Origin: Candidatus Sphingomonas phytovorans
GTDB taxonomy: Bacteria; Pseudomonadota; Alphaproteobacteria; Sphingomonadales; Sphingomonadaceae
Assembly (NCBI GenBank): GCA_029202385.1
Contig: CP119314.1
Location: 4,448,501-4,512,500, forward strand
Length of the DNA stretch: 64,000 nt
Direction: 5' to 3'
Of this stretch, positions 17,564-26,173 are shown piece after piece. A model generated the notes under the pieces. The model saw nothing but the letters and a program-made list of their open reading frames with translations, did no database searches and had not been told where the DNA came from. The translations under genes were made by a program, and so were the position numbers. Within the stretch, counting starts at the first letter, position 1, and each line of letters opens with the position of its first letter.

Positions 17564-17968
17564 CTATTCCTTGATCGGCGACCCGATCGACCAGAGATGC
17601 CCGAACGGATCGGTGAGCTGGCCGTAACGGTCGCCCCAGAACTGGTTGTCGACCGGCATGGTGATCGTGGCGCCCGCCGCGGCCGCGCGTTCGGCCCAGG
17701 CATCGGCATCGTCGACCTGCAAATGAAGCCCGACGCCCTTGGGCTCGGGCTCGTCATAGCCGCGCCATTCGGGAAATTCGTCTGACAGCATCAGCCAGCC
17801 GCCGTTGATTTTCAGGCCGGCCTGCATCAGCCGCTGGCCGTCCTCGGCGAGATTCTTCTCGGTCACCTCGGCGCCGAAGGCGCGGGTGTAGAAATCGAGC
17901 GCTTCCTGCCCGCGCTTGCCGCGGATCGTGAGGAACGCGGTGATGCCGTTGGTGGGCCGCTCGACCAT
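17564..17968 (-). CDS. VOC (glyoxalase/bleomycin-resistance) family protein, PhnB-like
   Basis: This is a 134-residue protein with the paired beta-alpha-beta-beta-beta units of the vicinal oxygen chelate fold. The conserved features are ALDFYTRAFGAEV near 22, GVGLHLQVDDADAWAERAAAAG in the middle and the C-terminal WGDRYGQLTDPFGHLWSIGS, as in PhnB-like proteins. The start at 17968 (MVERPTNG) is chosen because AGGAGA stands 8-10 bases upstream and the longer in-frame extension lacks a good site. The substrate is unknown. Confidence 0.82.
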   Translation of the reverse strand: MVERPTNGITAFLTIRGKRGQEALDFYTRAFGAEVTEKNLAEDGQRLMQAGLKINGGWLMLSDEFPEWRGYDEPEPKGVGLHLQVDDADAWAERAAAAGATITMPVDNQFWGDRYGQLTDPFGHLWSIGSPIKE

Positions 17969-18028
17969 CGATGCTCTCCTGAAGGGATGATTCGGTACCC
18001 CAAGCTTAGCCCGGCGCAACGGCCTTCG

Positions 18029-19465
18029 TCAGCGGATAAAATAAACCGCTGCTCCCGCGATTCCGCCGAAGATGATGGCGACCAGGATCGACAATATGTT
18101 CCCGACCACCGATCCGGAGCGCCGCCGCGCGAAACTGCTGCGTTGCGCCGGCTTGCCGAGCTTGAGCTCGATATAGCCGGCGGCGCTGCCGCCGACCGCC
18201 GTGCACGCCAGCGTCACCAGTGCCCCCGGCGGCGTCTGGAACGCGATCACGATCGGCAGAATCACCCCGATCGGCGCTGCCATCGCGAACGCGGCCATCA
18301 GCTTTACCCGGTCGATTGCCGCCTTGCTGACCGGGGAGACAGTGATCAGGTCGGGCGCGTCCTCCGCCGAGACGGTCAGCCAGGCGAAGCTGCCGACCAT
18401 CTGGCCGGCGAGCAGCACGCTGGCGAAGGCGAGGCCGGGCGTCATCGGCGCATGGCTGCCCCGGCCGAAGGCGACGAAGACGATCGGCGCGAGATAGATC
18501 AGCCGCAGCAGGATCTGGAAGACGAGCGCCGGGTCGCGTGCGAGCAGCCGCCATTCCTTGGCGAAGACCGACCGGAACAGGCTGGCGTGGAACAACCGGT
18601 CGGTGGCTCGCCCGGTCGGCCGGGCGCGGGACAGGCGGGCGCCGCCGTCCTGATAGCCGGACAGGAACAGGCGTTGCAGCATGATGCCGGCCAGCACGAA
18701 CAGCAGCACGCCGATGCCCAGCAGGACGATGACCGCGACAGGATCGCCAAAGGCGGCATGGCCGGGCAGGCCGGACAGGCCGGTGCTCCCGACACCCTCG
18801 TCGCTGAAGCGTTCGAACAGCACCGACACGCTCGATTCGCGCCGGTCGCCATGGCCCGCCAGTTGGGAGACGAGGAAGATGGCGCCGCCCAGTAGCGCGG
18901 CCGAGATCTGGCCGACCGTCCGCGCGGCGCGGGGCCCCGCCAGCTTCGCCAGGCCGAGCGTGATCCCCAGCCCGATCGCCGCGGCGGCCAGCGCGAGCGC
19001 GGCAAGCAGCGCCACCAGCCCCAGCAATTGCGGATGGCCGAAGAGCGCGATCGGCAAGACCAGGGTCAGCAGCAGCACTGCATAGGTCAGCACGATCGTG
19101 CCGGCGATGCCGGACAGCTTCGCGAGCAGGACCGTCCGCCCCTCGATCGGTGCTGAAAAGAGCAGGTCGAGATCGCCATTCTCGTACAGGGTGCGCTGGC
19201 TGCCGATGATCGCCTGGGTCGTCATGAAGCTGAAGCCGACGATGCTGCCGGCCAGGATGCCGGTCATGATTCCGGGCAGCGGCAGGATCGGCTCGTCGCG
19301 CAGGACCCAGGCAAGGAAGCAGCCAAAGGCCAGCCATGCCAGCAGCATCATGTAGCCGATCCAGCGTGTCGCGCCCTTGCGCGGCCGGGTTCGCCAGGCG
19401 AGCCGGATCTCGTGCAGGGCCAGCCAGGTGAAGCTGCCCGGCACCGGCCTCAGGCCAGCGATCAT
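18029..19465 (-). CDS. ABC-2 type transporter permease
   Basis: This 478-residue polytopic membrane protein has about ten to twelve hydrophobic helices and is the permease partner of the ATPase at 19462-20196, whose stop it overlaps by four bases. The start (MIAGLRPVPG) is fixed by that overlap. The N-terminal ALHEIRLAWR and YENGDLDLLFSAPI segments are typical of sphingomonad ABC-2 exporters (a long-chain half of the NatB/YhgE-like type). The exported substrate is unknown. Confidence 0.83.
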   Translation of the reverse strand: MIAGLRPVPGSFTWLALHEIRLAWRTRPRKGATRWIGYMMLLAWLAFGCFLAWVLRDEPILPLPGIMTGILAGSIVGFSFMTTQAIIGSQRTLYENGDLDLLFSAPIEGRTVLLAKLSGIAGTIVLTYAVLLLTLVLPIALFGHPQLLGLVALLAALALAAAAIGLGITLGLAKLAGPRAARTVGQISAALLGGAIFLVSQLAGHGDRRESSVSVLFERFSDEGVGSTGLSGLPGHAAFGDPVAVIVLLGIGVLLFVLAGIMLQRLFLSGYQDGGARLSRARPTGRATDRLFHASLFRSVFAKEWRLLARDPALVFQILLRLIYLAPIVFVAFGRGSHAPMTPGLAFASVLLAGQMVGSFAWLTVSAEDAPDLITVSPVSKAAIDRVKLMAAFAMAAPIGVILPIVIAFQTPPGALVTLACTAVGGSAAGYIELKLGKPAQRSSFARRRSGSVVGNILSILVAIIFGGIAGAAVYFIR

Positions 19466-20196
19466 GCGCCGCTCGTCAGGCGGATGAAGGTGTCTTCCAG
19501 CGTCTGGCCCTCGGTACCGGCGCTGCTCCGCAGTTCCTCGAGCGTGCCCTCGGCGAGCAGCCTGCCGCCGGCGATGATGCCGATCCGGTCGGCCATGCGC
19601 TCCGCCACTTCCAGGATGTGGGTGGTGACGATCACCGTCTTCCCCGCATCGACCTGCGCCCGCAGCGCATCCTTCACCGCCCGCGCCATGGCGGCGTCGA
19701 GCCCGGTCAGCGGCTCGTCGAGGATCAGCAACTTCGGGTCGTGGATCAGCGCGCCGGCCAGTGCGACCTTCTGCTTCATGCCGCGCGAAAAGCCCTCGCA
19801 TCGCGTATCCCGCTCGTCCCACAGGTCGAGCCAGTGGAGCAGTCGCTCGGCCTCGTCAGCCGCGGCCTGCGGCTCCATCCGCCAAAGCCCGGCGACGAAG
19901 GCGAGATATTCGCTCGGCGTCAGCTTGTCGTAGAGCATCGGCTCGTCCGGCAGCCAGGCGGTGATCGCCTTGGCTTCGTTGGGATGCTGCCGGGCGCTGA
20001 TGCCGTAGATATGGATTGTGCCCGAATCCGGCCGGGTCAGGCCGGTCACCATGCGCAGGGTGGTGGTCTTGCCCGCGCCGTTCGGGCCGAGCAGGGCATA
20101 GAGCTGCCCGGCACCGATCTCCAGGTCGAGGCCGGTGATGACCGGCTTGTCGAAACTCTTGGACAGGCCGCGGATCCTGAGGGCGGGTTCGGTCAT
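19462..20196 (-). CDS. ABC transporter ATP-binding protein (export type)
   Basis: This 244-residue ATPase has Walker A GPNGAGKTT (about residues 37-45), a signature FSRGMKQKVALAGALI and Walker B LLILDEPLTGLD, with the H-loop TTHILEVAERMADR. The SRGMKQK signature is characteristic of ABC-2 exporters such as NatA and the CcmA/gliding groups. It is encoded just upstream of and overlapping its permease. No substrate can be named. Confidence 0.88.
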   Translation of the reverse strand: MTEPALRIRGLSKSFDKPVITGLDLEIGAGQLYALLGPNGAGKTTTLRMVTGLTRPDSGTIHIYGISARQHPNEAKAITAWLPDEPMLYDKLTPSEYLAFVAGLWRMEPQAAADEAERLLHWLDLWDERDTRCEGFSRGMKQKVALAGALIHDPKLLILDEPLTGLDAAMARAVKDALRAQVDAGKTVIVTTHILEVAERMADRIGIIAGGRLLAEGTLEELRSSAGTEGQTLEDTFIRLTSGA

Positions 20197-20243
20197 GCGC
20201 TACAGCCTAGAACAATGTGCGGGGCCGTCCAGATGGGTCGTTG

Positions 20244-20456
20244 TCAATTCTCCGGGGCGAGTTGAAAGATGTCCTCGACACGTCTCTCCAGCGCCTGGGC
20301 GAGCTTCAGTGCGAGGGTGGTGGAGGGGATGAACACGCCGTTTTCGACGGTGTTGATCGTCTTGCGGCTGACGCCGACCCGGTCGGCCAGATCGGCCTGG
20401 GTCAGGCCGAGCCGGGCGCGTTCGTCCTTCAGGCTGTTGAGCAGCCGGTCAGCCAT
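20244..20456 (-). CDS. XRE family HTH transcriptional regulator
   Basis: This 70-residue protein is almost entirely one helix-turn-helix domain: LGLTQADLADRVGVSRKTINTVENG at about residues 16-40, followed by PSTTLALKLAQALERRVEDIF. It resembles the small YozG/Cro-type regulators that pair with a membrane protein. The start overlaps the stop of the upstream membrane gene by 8 bases. The GTAAC/GTTAC cluster at 20898-20931, before the membrane gene, is a plausible autoregulatory target. Confidence 0.9.
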   Translation of the reverse strand: MADRLLNSLKDERARLGLTQADLADRVGVSRKTINTVENGVFIPSTTLALKLAQALERRVEDIFQLAPEN

Positions 20457-20886
20457 CCTTCAGCGCCCGCCGCTCGAGCGTGCCGAAGCGGAGCAGGGCG
20501 AGTGCGATCGTGAAGGTGATGACGAGCCGGGCACCCTCGCGTGCCGAGATCGGCTCGTAGAAGCTGATGGCATAGACCAGGGTGGCCGTGCCGATCGCGC
20601 CCCAGAATCCAAGCGCCATCGCCCGCTTGCGATGATCTAGCGTTGTCTCGTCGTTGAGCAGGGCGCGCATCCGCGCGCCGCGCAGCAATCCGCCGCCCCA
20701 GGCAAGGAACAGCAGCAGCGCTGCCGCCCACACGATCCAGGCAGCGAGGTGAAGGCTTTGCGGGCGATTGACCGGCGCGTCGGGAAAGCTGCCCGCCTGC
20801 GCCGCCACGAATACGAGTGCCATCGCGGTGGCGGCGCGGGCGCGGCCCCAGGCGATGCGATCGGCAAGATCGGTCTGATTGATCAT
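20449..20886 (-). CDS. Membrane protein of unknown function, partner of a small XRE regulator
   Basis: I do not recognise a named family with certainty. The 145-residue protein has four predicted membrane helices (about residues 17-30, 46-65, 90-108 and 116-132) with short loops and a charged loop between helices two and three. It is co-transcribed with the overlapping downstream XRE gene and sits directly behind the repeat operator at 20898-20931. Pairs of a small HTH protein and a four-helix membrane protein are common, and the membrane protein may modulate the regulator. Confidence 0.75.
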   Translation of the reverse strand: MINQTDLADRIAWGRARAATAMALVFVAAQAGSFPDAPVNRPQSLHLAAWIVWAAALLLFLAWGGGLLRGARMRALLNDETTLDHRKRAMALGFWGAIGTATLVYAISFYEPISAREGARLVITFTIALALLRFGTLERRALKDG

Positions 20887-20897
20887 GTCGCGTCCTT

Positions 20898-20931
20898 GTA
20901 ACTCTGAGGTTACATGTAACCCATGGGTTAC
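20898..20931. promoter_or_regulatory. Cluster of GTAAC/GTTAC inverted repeats, candidate operator
   Basis: Four half-sites are evenly placed: GTAAC 20898-20902, GTTAC 20909-20913, GTAAC 20916-20920 and GTTAC 20927-20931. The second pair is a perfect 16-base palindrome GTAACCCATGGGTTAC (20916-20931). The inner pair also forms the perfect palindrome GGTTACATGTAACC (20908-20921). The two outer palindromes are centred 18 bases apart. The cluster starts 12 bases upstream of the membrane/XRE operon start, where a promoter would be. Confidence 0.7.
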
Positions 20932-21017
20932 TTTACTGTCAAGCAGGGGACGAGATGAACCTCCGGCGCGGTGAACGGGGTTCCTTCCGATGAACCGGTC
21001 CGTTAGGACGACAGGAC

Positions 21018-21485
21018 ATGGTGGCGCAGCAACAGGATCAACCGGTCGAAGGCCGCTTCGACGGGATCGAGCATCGATTCCCGGTCCGCGTCTATTTCGA
21101 GGACACCGATCTGTCAGGCGTCGTCTATCACGCCAATTATCTGCGCTACATGGAACGTGCCCGGTCGGACATGCTCCGCCTCGCCGGGATTGACCAGCGC
21201 GCGGCGCAGGAAGGGGGCGAGGGTGCCTATGCGGTCAGCGCGCTCGCCATTCGCTATCGCGCGCCGGCGAAGCTCGACGATGCGCTGGTCGTGGTGACCA
21301 GATTGATGCAGGTGCGCGCCGCGTCGGTCGATATTCATCAGAGAGTCATGCGCGGTGCCCAGATACTGAGCGAGGCGGAAGTGACTGCGGCGCTGGTCGG
21401 TGTATCTGGCAAGCCGAAGCGGCAGCCAAGAGAATGGATCGAGGCATTCCAGCGCCTCGTTGGCCAGAGGGATCAGGAAGCGTGA
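21018..21485 (+). CDS. ybgC: Tol-Pal-associated acyl-CoA thioesterase
   Basis: This 155-residue hotdog-fold thioesterase has the YbgC signature RVYFEDTDLSGVVYHANYLRYMERARSDML (catalytic Asp in DTDLSGVVYHANY) near residues 25-50. YbgC hydrolyses short acyl-CoA or acyl-ACP esters and is the usual first gene of tol-pal operons. Its stop overlaps the GTG of tolQ (GTGA). The promoter for the operon is expected in the 130 bases upstream, opposite the GTAAC cluster. Confidence 0.94.
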   Translation: MVAQQQDQPVEGRFDGIEHRFPVRVYFEDTDLSGVVYHANYLRYMERARSDMLRLAGIDQRAAQEGGEGAYAVSALAIRYRAPAKLDDALVVVTRLMQVRAASVDIHQRVMRGAQILSEAEVTAALVGVSGKPKRQPREWIEAFQRLVGQRDQEA

Positions 21486-22186
21486 ACGAAGTGTTCTTTA
21501 ATACCGATGCCGCGACGATGTCGCCGGTCGCGCTTTTCCTCCAGGCGGACCTGGTCGTGAAGATCGTCATGCTCGGTTTGCTGGGTGCCAGCATCTGGAC
21601 CTGGGCAATCATCCTCACTTTCTGGCGCCGGATCGGCGGCACGCGCCGCAAGATCGAGAAATTCGAGCGCGATTTCTGGAAAGCGGAGGATATCGACGCC
21701 TTCCACCGCATCCAGGGCGATAGCGATCTGCCGATCGCGCGGGTCTTCTCGGCCGGCGTCAAGGAATGGCGCCGCTCGACCGCAAGCGGTGCGATCGATC
21801 GCGAGGGCACGCGCGAACGACTGGCGACCGCCATGGGATCGATGGTGGCGAGCGAGATCGACAAGCTGTCGGACCGGCTCAACATCCTCGCCACCGTCGG
21901 GTCGGTCGCGCCGTTCGTCGGGCTGTTCGGCACTGTCTGGGGCATCATGCGCAGCTTCACCGGTATCGCCTCGGCGCAGAACACCTCGCTTGCCGTGGTC
22001 GCGCCGGGCATTGCCGAGGCGCTGTTCGCCACCGCGATCGGCCTGTTCGCCGCCATCCCGGCGGTGATCGCCTACAATCGCTTCAGCCACGGCATCAACC
22101 GGATCGAGGCACGGCTCAACCGCTTCGCCGACGGTTTCCACGCGACGCTGAGCCGCCAACTCGAGACTGACGGGCGGAAGCTCTAG
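21482..22186 (+). CDS. tolQ: Tol-Pal system proton channel subunit TolQ
   Basis: TolQ and TolR form the proton-driven motor of the Tol-Pal system, which keeps the outer membrane attached during division. This 234-residue protein has a first helix in LVVKIVMLGLLGASIWTWAI, and two later helices around GSVAPFVGLFGTVWGIM (near 140-156) and GIAEALFATAIGLFAAIPAV, as in the MotA/TolQ/ExbB family. The GTG at 21482 is selected because it overlaps the ybgC stop and puts the first helix at the expected distance. Confidence 0.96.
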   Translation: MNEVFFNTDAATMSPVALFLQADLVVKIVMLGLLGASIWTWAIILTFWRRIGGTRRKIEKFERDFWKAEDIDAFHRIQGDSDLPIARVFSAGVKEWRRSTASGAIDREGTRERLATAMGSMVASEIDKLSDRLNILATVGSVAPFVGLFGTVWGIMRSFTGIASAQNTSLAVVAPGIAEALFATAIGLFAAIPAVIAYNRFSHGINRIEARLNRFADGFHATLSRQLETDGRKL

Positions 22187-22624
<438 letters not shown>

Positions 22625-22638
22625 CACGCGCTCCCCTT

Positions 22639-22715
22639 CCGTTCGTTTCGAGCGCAGTAGAGAAACCATGCGTCGCGCCCGCGGCTCGTTTCCCGACTGC
22701 GCTCGAAACGAACGG
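22639..22715. repeat. Long perfect inverted repeat inside the tol-pal operon (family 2)
   Basis: Twenty-base arms match perfectly: CCGTTCGTTTCGAGCGCAGT at 22639-22658 and its reverse complement at 22696-22715. They enclose a 37-base spacer that contains a shorter AGAAAC...GTTTC pairing. The element fills most of the 108-base gap between tolR and tolA. A related worn copy lies at 7421-7508. In RNA it would form a very stable stem in the middle of an operon mRNA. Confidence 0.85.
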
Positions 22716-22732
22716 TTCATAGGTCTCGTACG

Positions 22733-23620
22733 ATGCAGCGGTCCGAAGCGATCGCCTTGGGTGTCGCGCTGTTCGGCCATGCCGTCCTGTTTGGCCTGCT
22801 CTCGATGGGCTTCCTCGCCGCGCGGGATCCGGAAATGCCGAAGCAGGCGCCGATCGAGGTGTCGCTGGTCGACAAGGTCGATCTCGTCGCCAAGGCGCCG
22901 CAGGCGGTGACGCCGCCGGCCGAATCGCAGGCGCCCGAGCAGGGCCCGCCCGAAGATGCCGCGCCTGCCGCGCCGAAGGAGGAGCCGCAGCCGGATCCGG
23001 TGCCGCCCAAGCCCCAGCCCAAGGCAGCGCCGCCGCCCAAGCCCGCGCCCAATGCGGTGCCTGAGCCGAAGAAGCCGGTCGCCCCGACGCCAGACAAGTC
23101 GAAGAAGCCGCCGACCCGCGAGGCAGCGCCAACCAGCCGCGCGACCGCTTCTCATAACCGCGCCACCGGCACCGACACGGCGTCGACGAAGCCGCGCCCG
23201 CGTGGATCGCGCCTGGGCGACGATTTCCTCAAGGGCCTGTCGGACAAGCCGTCGCCCGCCAAGTCGGTGGTGCCGCAGGCGGCGGTGATGAGCCAGCAGG
23301 CCGCAGCCGATATCGGTTCGGCGATCCGGCGCCAGGTGCAGCCCTGCGCCGATCGCCAGGTGCAGCCCGGGCCGGGCGCCGAGCGGATCATCGTGACGAT
23401 CCGGCTTCGCCTCAACCGTGACGGGTCGCTCGCTGGCAATCCGCAGGTCGTCGGCCATAGCGGCGTCGATGCCGAGAATGGCCGCTACCAGGACCGGGTG
23501 GACGACAATGCGATCGCCACCTTCAAGGGCTGCGCGCCGCTCCGCGGGCTACCCGCCGAACTTTATGACGTCCCCAATGGCTGGAGCAATTTCAGCTTGC
23601 GCTACAAGTTGCCGGGATGA
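22733..23620 (+). CDS. tolA: TolA-like protein with TonB/TolA C-terminal domain
   Basis: This 295-residue protein connects the TolQR motor to the outer membrane. It has an N-terminal membrane helix (about residues 7-27) and a long Pro/Ala/Glu/Lys-rich rod (about 55-150). The C-terminal globular domain (about 180-295) has a conserved pair of Cys, in QPCADRQ and FKGCAPLRGLP, and ends in the WSNFSLRYKLPG motif. The low-complexity rod and position between tolR and tolB make TolA secure, although the domain is typical only of sphingomonads. A near copy of the last domain follows at 23617-24069. Confidence 0.9.
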   Translation: MQRSEAIALGVALFGHAVLFGLLSMGFLAARDPEMPKQAPIEVSLVDKVDLVAKAPQAVTPPAESQAPEQGPPEDAAPAAPKEEPQPDPVPPKPQPKAAPPPKPAPNAVPEPKKPVAPTPDKSKKPPTREAAPTSRATASHNRATGTDTASTKPRPRGSRLGDDFLKGLSDKPSPAKSVVPQAAVMSQQAAADIGSAIRRQVQPCADRQVQPGPGAERIIVTIRLRLNRDGSLAGNPQVVGHSGVDAENGRYQDRVDDNAIATFKGCAPLRGLPAELYDVPNGWSNFSLRYKLPG

Positions 23621-24069
23621 GGTATGCGATGTCCCCATCCCGCTACGCCCTCGCATTCGTCGGACTGTGCGCACTGATTGTGTCCCTTGGACATGCCGAT
23701 GCGCAGAAGCCGCATATCGCGTCGCCGGATCCTCTCAGCGGGCAGGCGATGGCTGACATGGCGGCGTCGATCAGGCGCCAGTTCTCGCCCTGCTTCGACC
23801 GCATCGCTAAGCCAGGGCCGGGGGCGGAGCGGATCGTCTTGACGGTGAGACTCCGCTATAATCGCGATGGGTCCCTTGCCGCCGCGCCGGAGATGGTAGG
23901 TGAGCCAGCGGGCGTGGACGACTCCAACCGTCGATATGTCGGTGCCGTGGTCGATGGCGCCAATACGGCGTTTCGGGACTGTTCGCCGCTCCGGGGCCTG
24001 CCGCCAGAACTCTACGACGGCCCCAATGGCTGGAGCAATTTCAGCTTGCGCTACAAACTTCCGGGATGA
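23617..24069 (+). CDS. Secreted duplicate of the TolA C-terminal domain
   Basis: This is a 150-residue protein with an N-terminal signal peptide (hydrophobic stretch ending in GHADAQ near residue 30) followed directly by the same domain as the TolA C-terminus. It shares the motifs SIRRQ, PGPGAERI, LRYNRDGSLA, CSPLRGLPPELYD and the terminal WSNFSLRYKLPG, and keeps both Cys. It has no membrane anchor and no rod. A 36-base stretch (24021-24056) is identical to 23572-23607 of tolA. It overlaps both neighbours by ATGA, so it is co-translated with tolA and tolB. It probably arose by duplication and may act as a free periplasmic TolA-like competitor or partner. Confidence 0.85.
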   Translation: MRYAMSPSRYALAFVGLCALIVSLGHADAQKPHIASPDPLSGQAMADMAASIRRQFSPCFDRIAKPGPGAERIVLTVRLRYNRDGSLAAAPEMVGEPAGVDDSNRRYVGAVVDGANTAFRDCSPLRGLPPELYDGPNGWSNFSLRYKLPG

Positions 24070-25469
24070 GGACCATGATGACATCTTCCCCTATCGTGTT
24101 ACTGGCCGCCGCGTTCGCCGCCCTGTTGCCGCTTTCGGCCCAGGCGCAGAATGCTCCCGTCGCCCCGCCGCCGGTGACGGCTACCCAGGTGCCCCCTGCG
24201 CAGGACGGCGGCCTGGTGGTCGATGTCGTCGGCGGCACCTCGGCACCACTGGGGATCGCTGTTCCCGTGATGCCGACCTCAGCCGTGGTCAACACGCCCG
24301 CCGGCCCGACCGACAAGCTCGGTCGCGATCTCGCGCAGATCGTGACCAACGACCTGAAGAACAGCGGCCTGTTCAAGCCGATCGCGTCGAACGCGCTCAA
24401 GGGCGTCGCCTTTCCCGAAGTCACCGCGCCGTCCTTCGAATATTGGGGCGGTGCCGGCGCGCAGACCCTGGTCCAGGGATTCGTCCGCGCGAACGACGAC
24501 GGCACGCTGACGGTCGGCTGCTATCTCTACGACGTGTTCGCGCGCAGCGAGCTTACCCGCCAGGGTTTCGTCGTCTCGCCGGGAGACTGGCGCCGTGCCG
24601 GGCACAAATGCGCAGACATGGTCTACACGAGGCTGACCGGCGAAGGGCCGTATTTCGACAGCCGTGTCATCTACGTTTCCGAAACCGGACCAAAGGCGAA
24701 GCGGTTCAAGCGGCTGGCGATCATGGACCAGGACGGTGCGAATCATCGTTTCCTGACCAACGGCCAGTCGACCGTGCTGACCCCGCGCTTCTCGCCGGAC
24801 CAGAAGTCGATCGTCTATATGAGCTATCTGAACGATCGCCCGGCCATCTACGTCTATGATGTCGCGACGGCGCAGCAGCGGTTGCTGGTCAACAATCCCA
24901 ACCTCACCTTCGCCCCGCGCTTCTCGCCCGATGGGCGGTGGATCGTGTTCTCGATGGCGGTGGCGGGGAATACCGATGTCTATCGGGTCCAGACCTCCGG
25001 CGGGTCGCCGCAGCGGCTGACCAATGCGCCGGGGATCGACACCGGCGGCAGCTATTCGCCCGACGGCACCCGTATCGCCTTCGAGAGCGATCGTTCGGGC
25101 AGCCAGCAGATCTATGTGATGAACGCCGACGGATCGAACCAGCAGCGCATCAGTTTTGGCGGCGGGCGCTACGCCACCCCGGTCTGGAGCCCGCGCGGCG
25201 ACCTGATCGCCTTCACCAGGATTTCGGGCGATTTCCGGATCGGCGTGATGAGCCCGAGCGGCGGCGGCGAACGCCTGCTGACCAACAGCTGGCAGGACGA
25301 GGGGCCAAGCTGGTCGCCCAATGGCCGTGTGCTCACCTTCTTCCGCTCGCACCGGGGTGGCGCCGGCAATGCCGATCTGTGGTCGGTCGACCTGACCGGG
25401 GTCAACGAACGGAAGATTCCGACGCCGCTTGACGGATCGGATCCGGCCTGGGGACCGTTACGCCCCTGA
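24066..25469 (+). CDS. tolB: Tol-Pal system periplasmic protein TolB
   Basis: TolB is the periplasmic beta-propeller that binds Pal and is released through TolA. The 467-residue protein has a signal peptide ending at about residue 27 (SAQAQ) and an N-terminal domain with KLGRDLAQIVTNDLKNSGLF. Six WD40-like blades show repeated motifs such as PRFSPDGRWIVF, SYSPDGTRIAFESDRSG and PSWSPNGRVLTF. The start overlaps the preceding stop as ATGA. Confidence 0.97.
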   Translation: MRTMMTSSPIVLLAAAFAALLPLSAQAQNAPVAPPPVTATQVPPAQDGGLVVDVVGGTSAPLGIAVPVMPTSAVVNTPAGPTDKLGRDLAQIVTNDLKNSGLFKPIASNALKGVAFPEVTAPSFEYWGGAGAQTLVQGFVRANDDGTLTVGCYLYDVFARSELTRQGFVVSPGDWRRAGHKCADMVYTRLTGEGPYFDSRVIYVSETGPKAKRFKRLAIMDQDGANHRFLTNGQSTVLTPRFSPDQKSIVYMSYLNDRPAIYVYDVATAQQRLLVNNPNLTFAPRFSPDGRWIVFSMAVAGNTDVYRVQTSGGSPQRLTNAPGIDTGGSYSPDGTRIAFESDRSGSQQIYVMNADGSNQQRISFGGGRYATPVWSPRGDLIAFTRISGDFRIGVMSPSGGGERLLTNSWQDEGPSWSPNGRVLTFFRSHRGGAGNADLWSVDLTGVNERKIPTPLDGSDPAWGPLRP

Positions 25470-25582
25470 AGCAATTCGCGCCCGTATCACCGTTCAGCCT
25501 GACGTTGACTCCGGTTAACCTTAAAGCGATGCCGGTGGGGCGAGACGCAATCGAAACGACTCTTGATCGAAGGAGAAGCCTG

Positions 25583-26086
25583 ATGGCCAGACTGACGACC
25601 ACGCTCATCGTTGCCGCCGCGCTCGTCGCGACTGCCGCATGCAGCCCGAAACCGAAGCAGATTCCGCCCGCGCCCGGTCCGGACACGAGCCCCAGCGGCC
25701 CGGTGACCCGCGACGATGTCGTTCCCGGCTCGCGCGCCGACTTCGAGCGCTCGGTGACGAGCAACACGGTCAACTTCGCGCTCGACCGCTACGATATCGA
25801 CGCGCATGCCCGTGAAATCCTGGACAGCCAGGCTGCGTGGCTCGCCAAATGGCCCAACGTGCCCGTCAGCCTCGAAGGCCATTGCGACGAGCGTGGCACC
25901 CGCGAATACAACCTCGCGCTCGGCGATCGCCGCGCCAACGCCGCGAAGAATTACCTTGCGGCGCGCGGCATCAACCCGGCGCGCATCTCGACGATCAGCT
26001 ATGGCAAGGAACGCCCGATCGCGCTCGGCTCGGACGAGGCGAGCTGGGCCCAGAACCGCCGCGCGGTGACGATCGTCCTGAACTGA
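25583..26086 (+). CDS. pal: Peptidoglycan-associated lipoprotein Pal
   Basis: This 167-residue outer-membrane lipoprotein anchors the membrane to peptidoglycan through an OmpA-like domain. The lipobox is in the segment ALVATAACS, with Cys at about residue 20. The peptidoglycan-binding motif EGHCDERGTREYNLALGDRRA lies near 99-119, containing the Asp and Arg that bind diaminopimelate. The ATG at 25583 has AAGGAG 8-10 bases upstream. It is separated from tolB by 113 bases and ends at a strong terminator. Confidence 0.96.
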   Translation: MARLTTTLIVAAALVATAACSPKPKQIPPAPGPDTSPSGPVTRDDVVPGSRADFERSVTSNTVNFALDRYDIDAHAREILDSQAAWLAKWPNVPVSLEGHCDERGTREYNLALGDRRANAAKNYLAARGINPARISTISYGKERPIALGSDEASWAQNRRAVTIVLN

Positions 26087-26111
26087 ACTCTCTCACTTCG
26101 CGTATCGACAG

Positions 26112-26144
26112 CGCCGCCGGATCGCCCGATCCGGCGGCGTTTTC
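26112..26144 (+). terminator. Rho-independent terminator after pal
   Basis: A perfect 12-base stem with a GCCC loop (26112-26123 and 26128-26139, core GCCGCCGGATC) is followed by TTTTCGTTT. It lies 25 bases after the pal stop and ends the tol-pal transcript. Confidence 0.88.
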
Positions 26145-26173
26145 GTTTCCGCTTGCCCAGGGCTAAATCTCGA

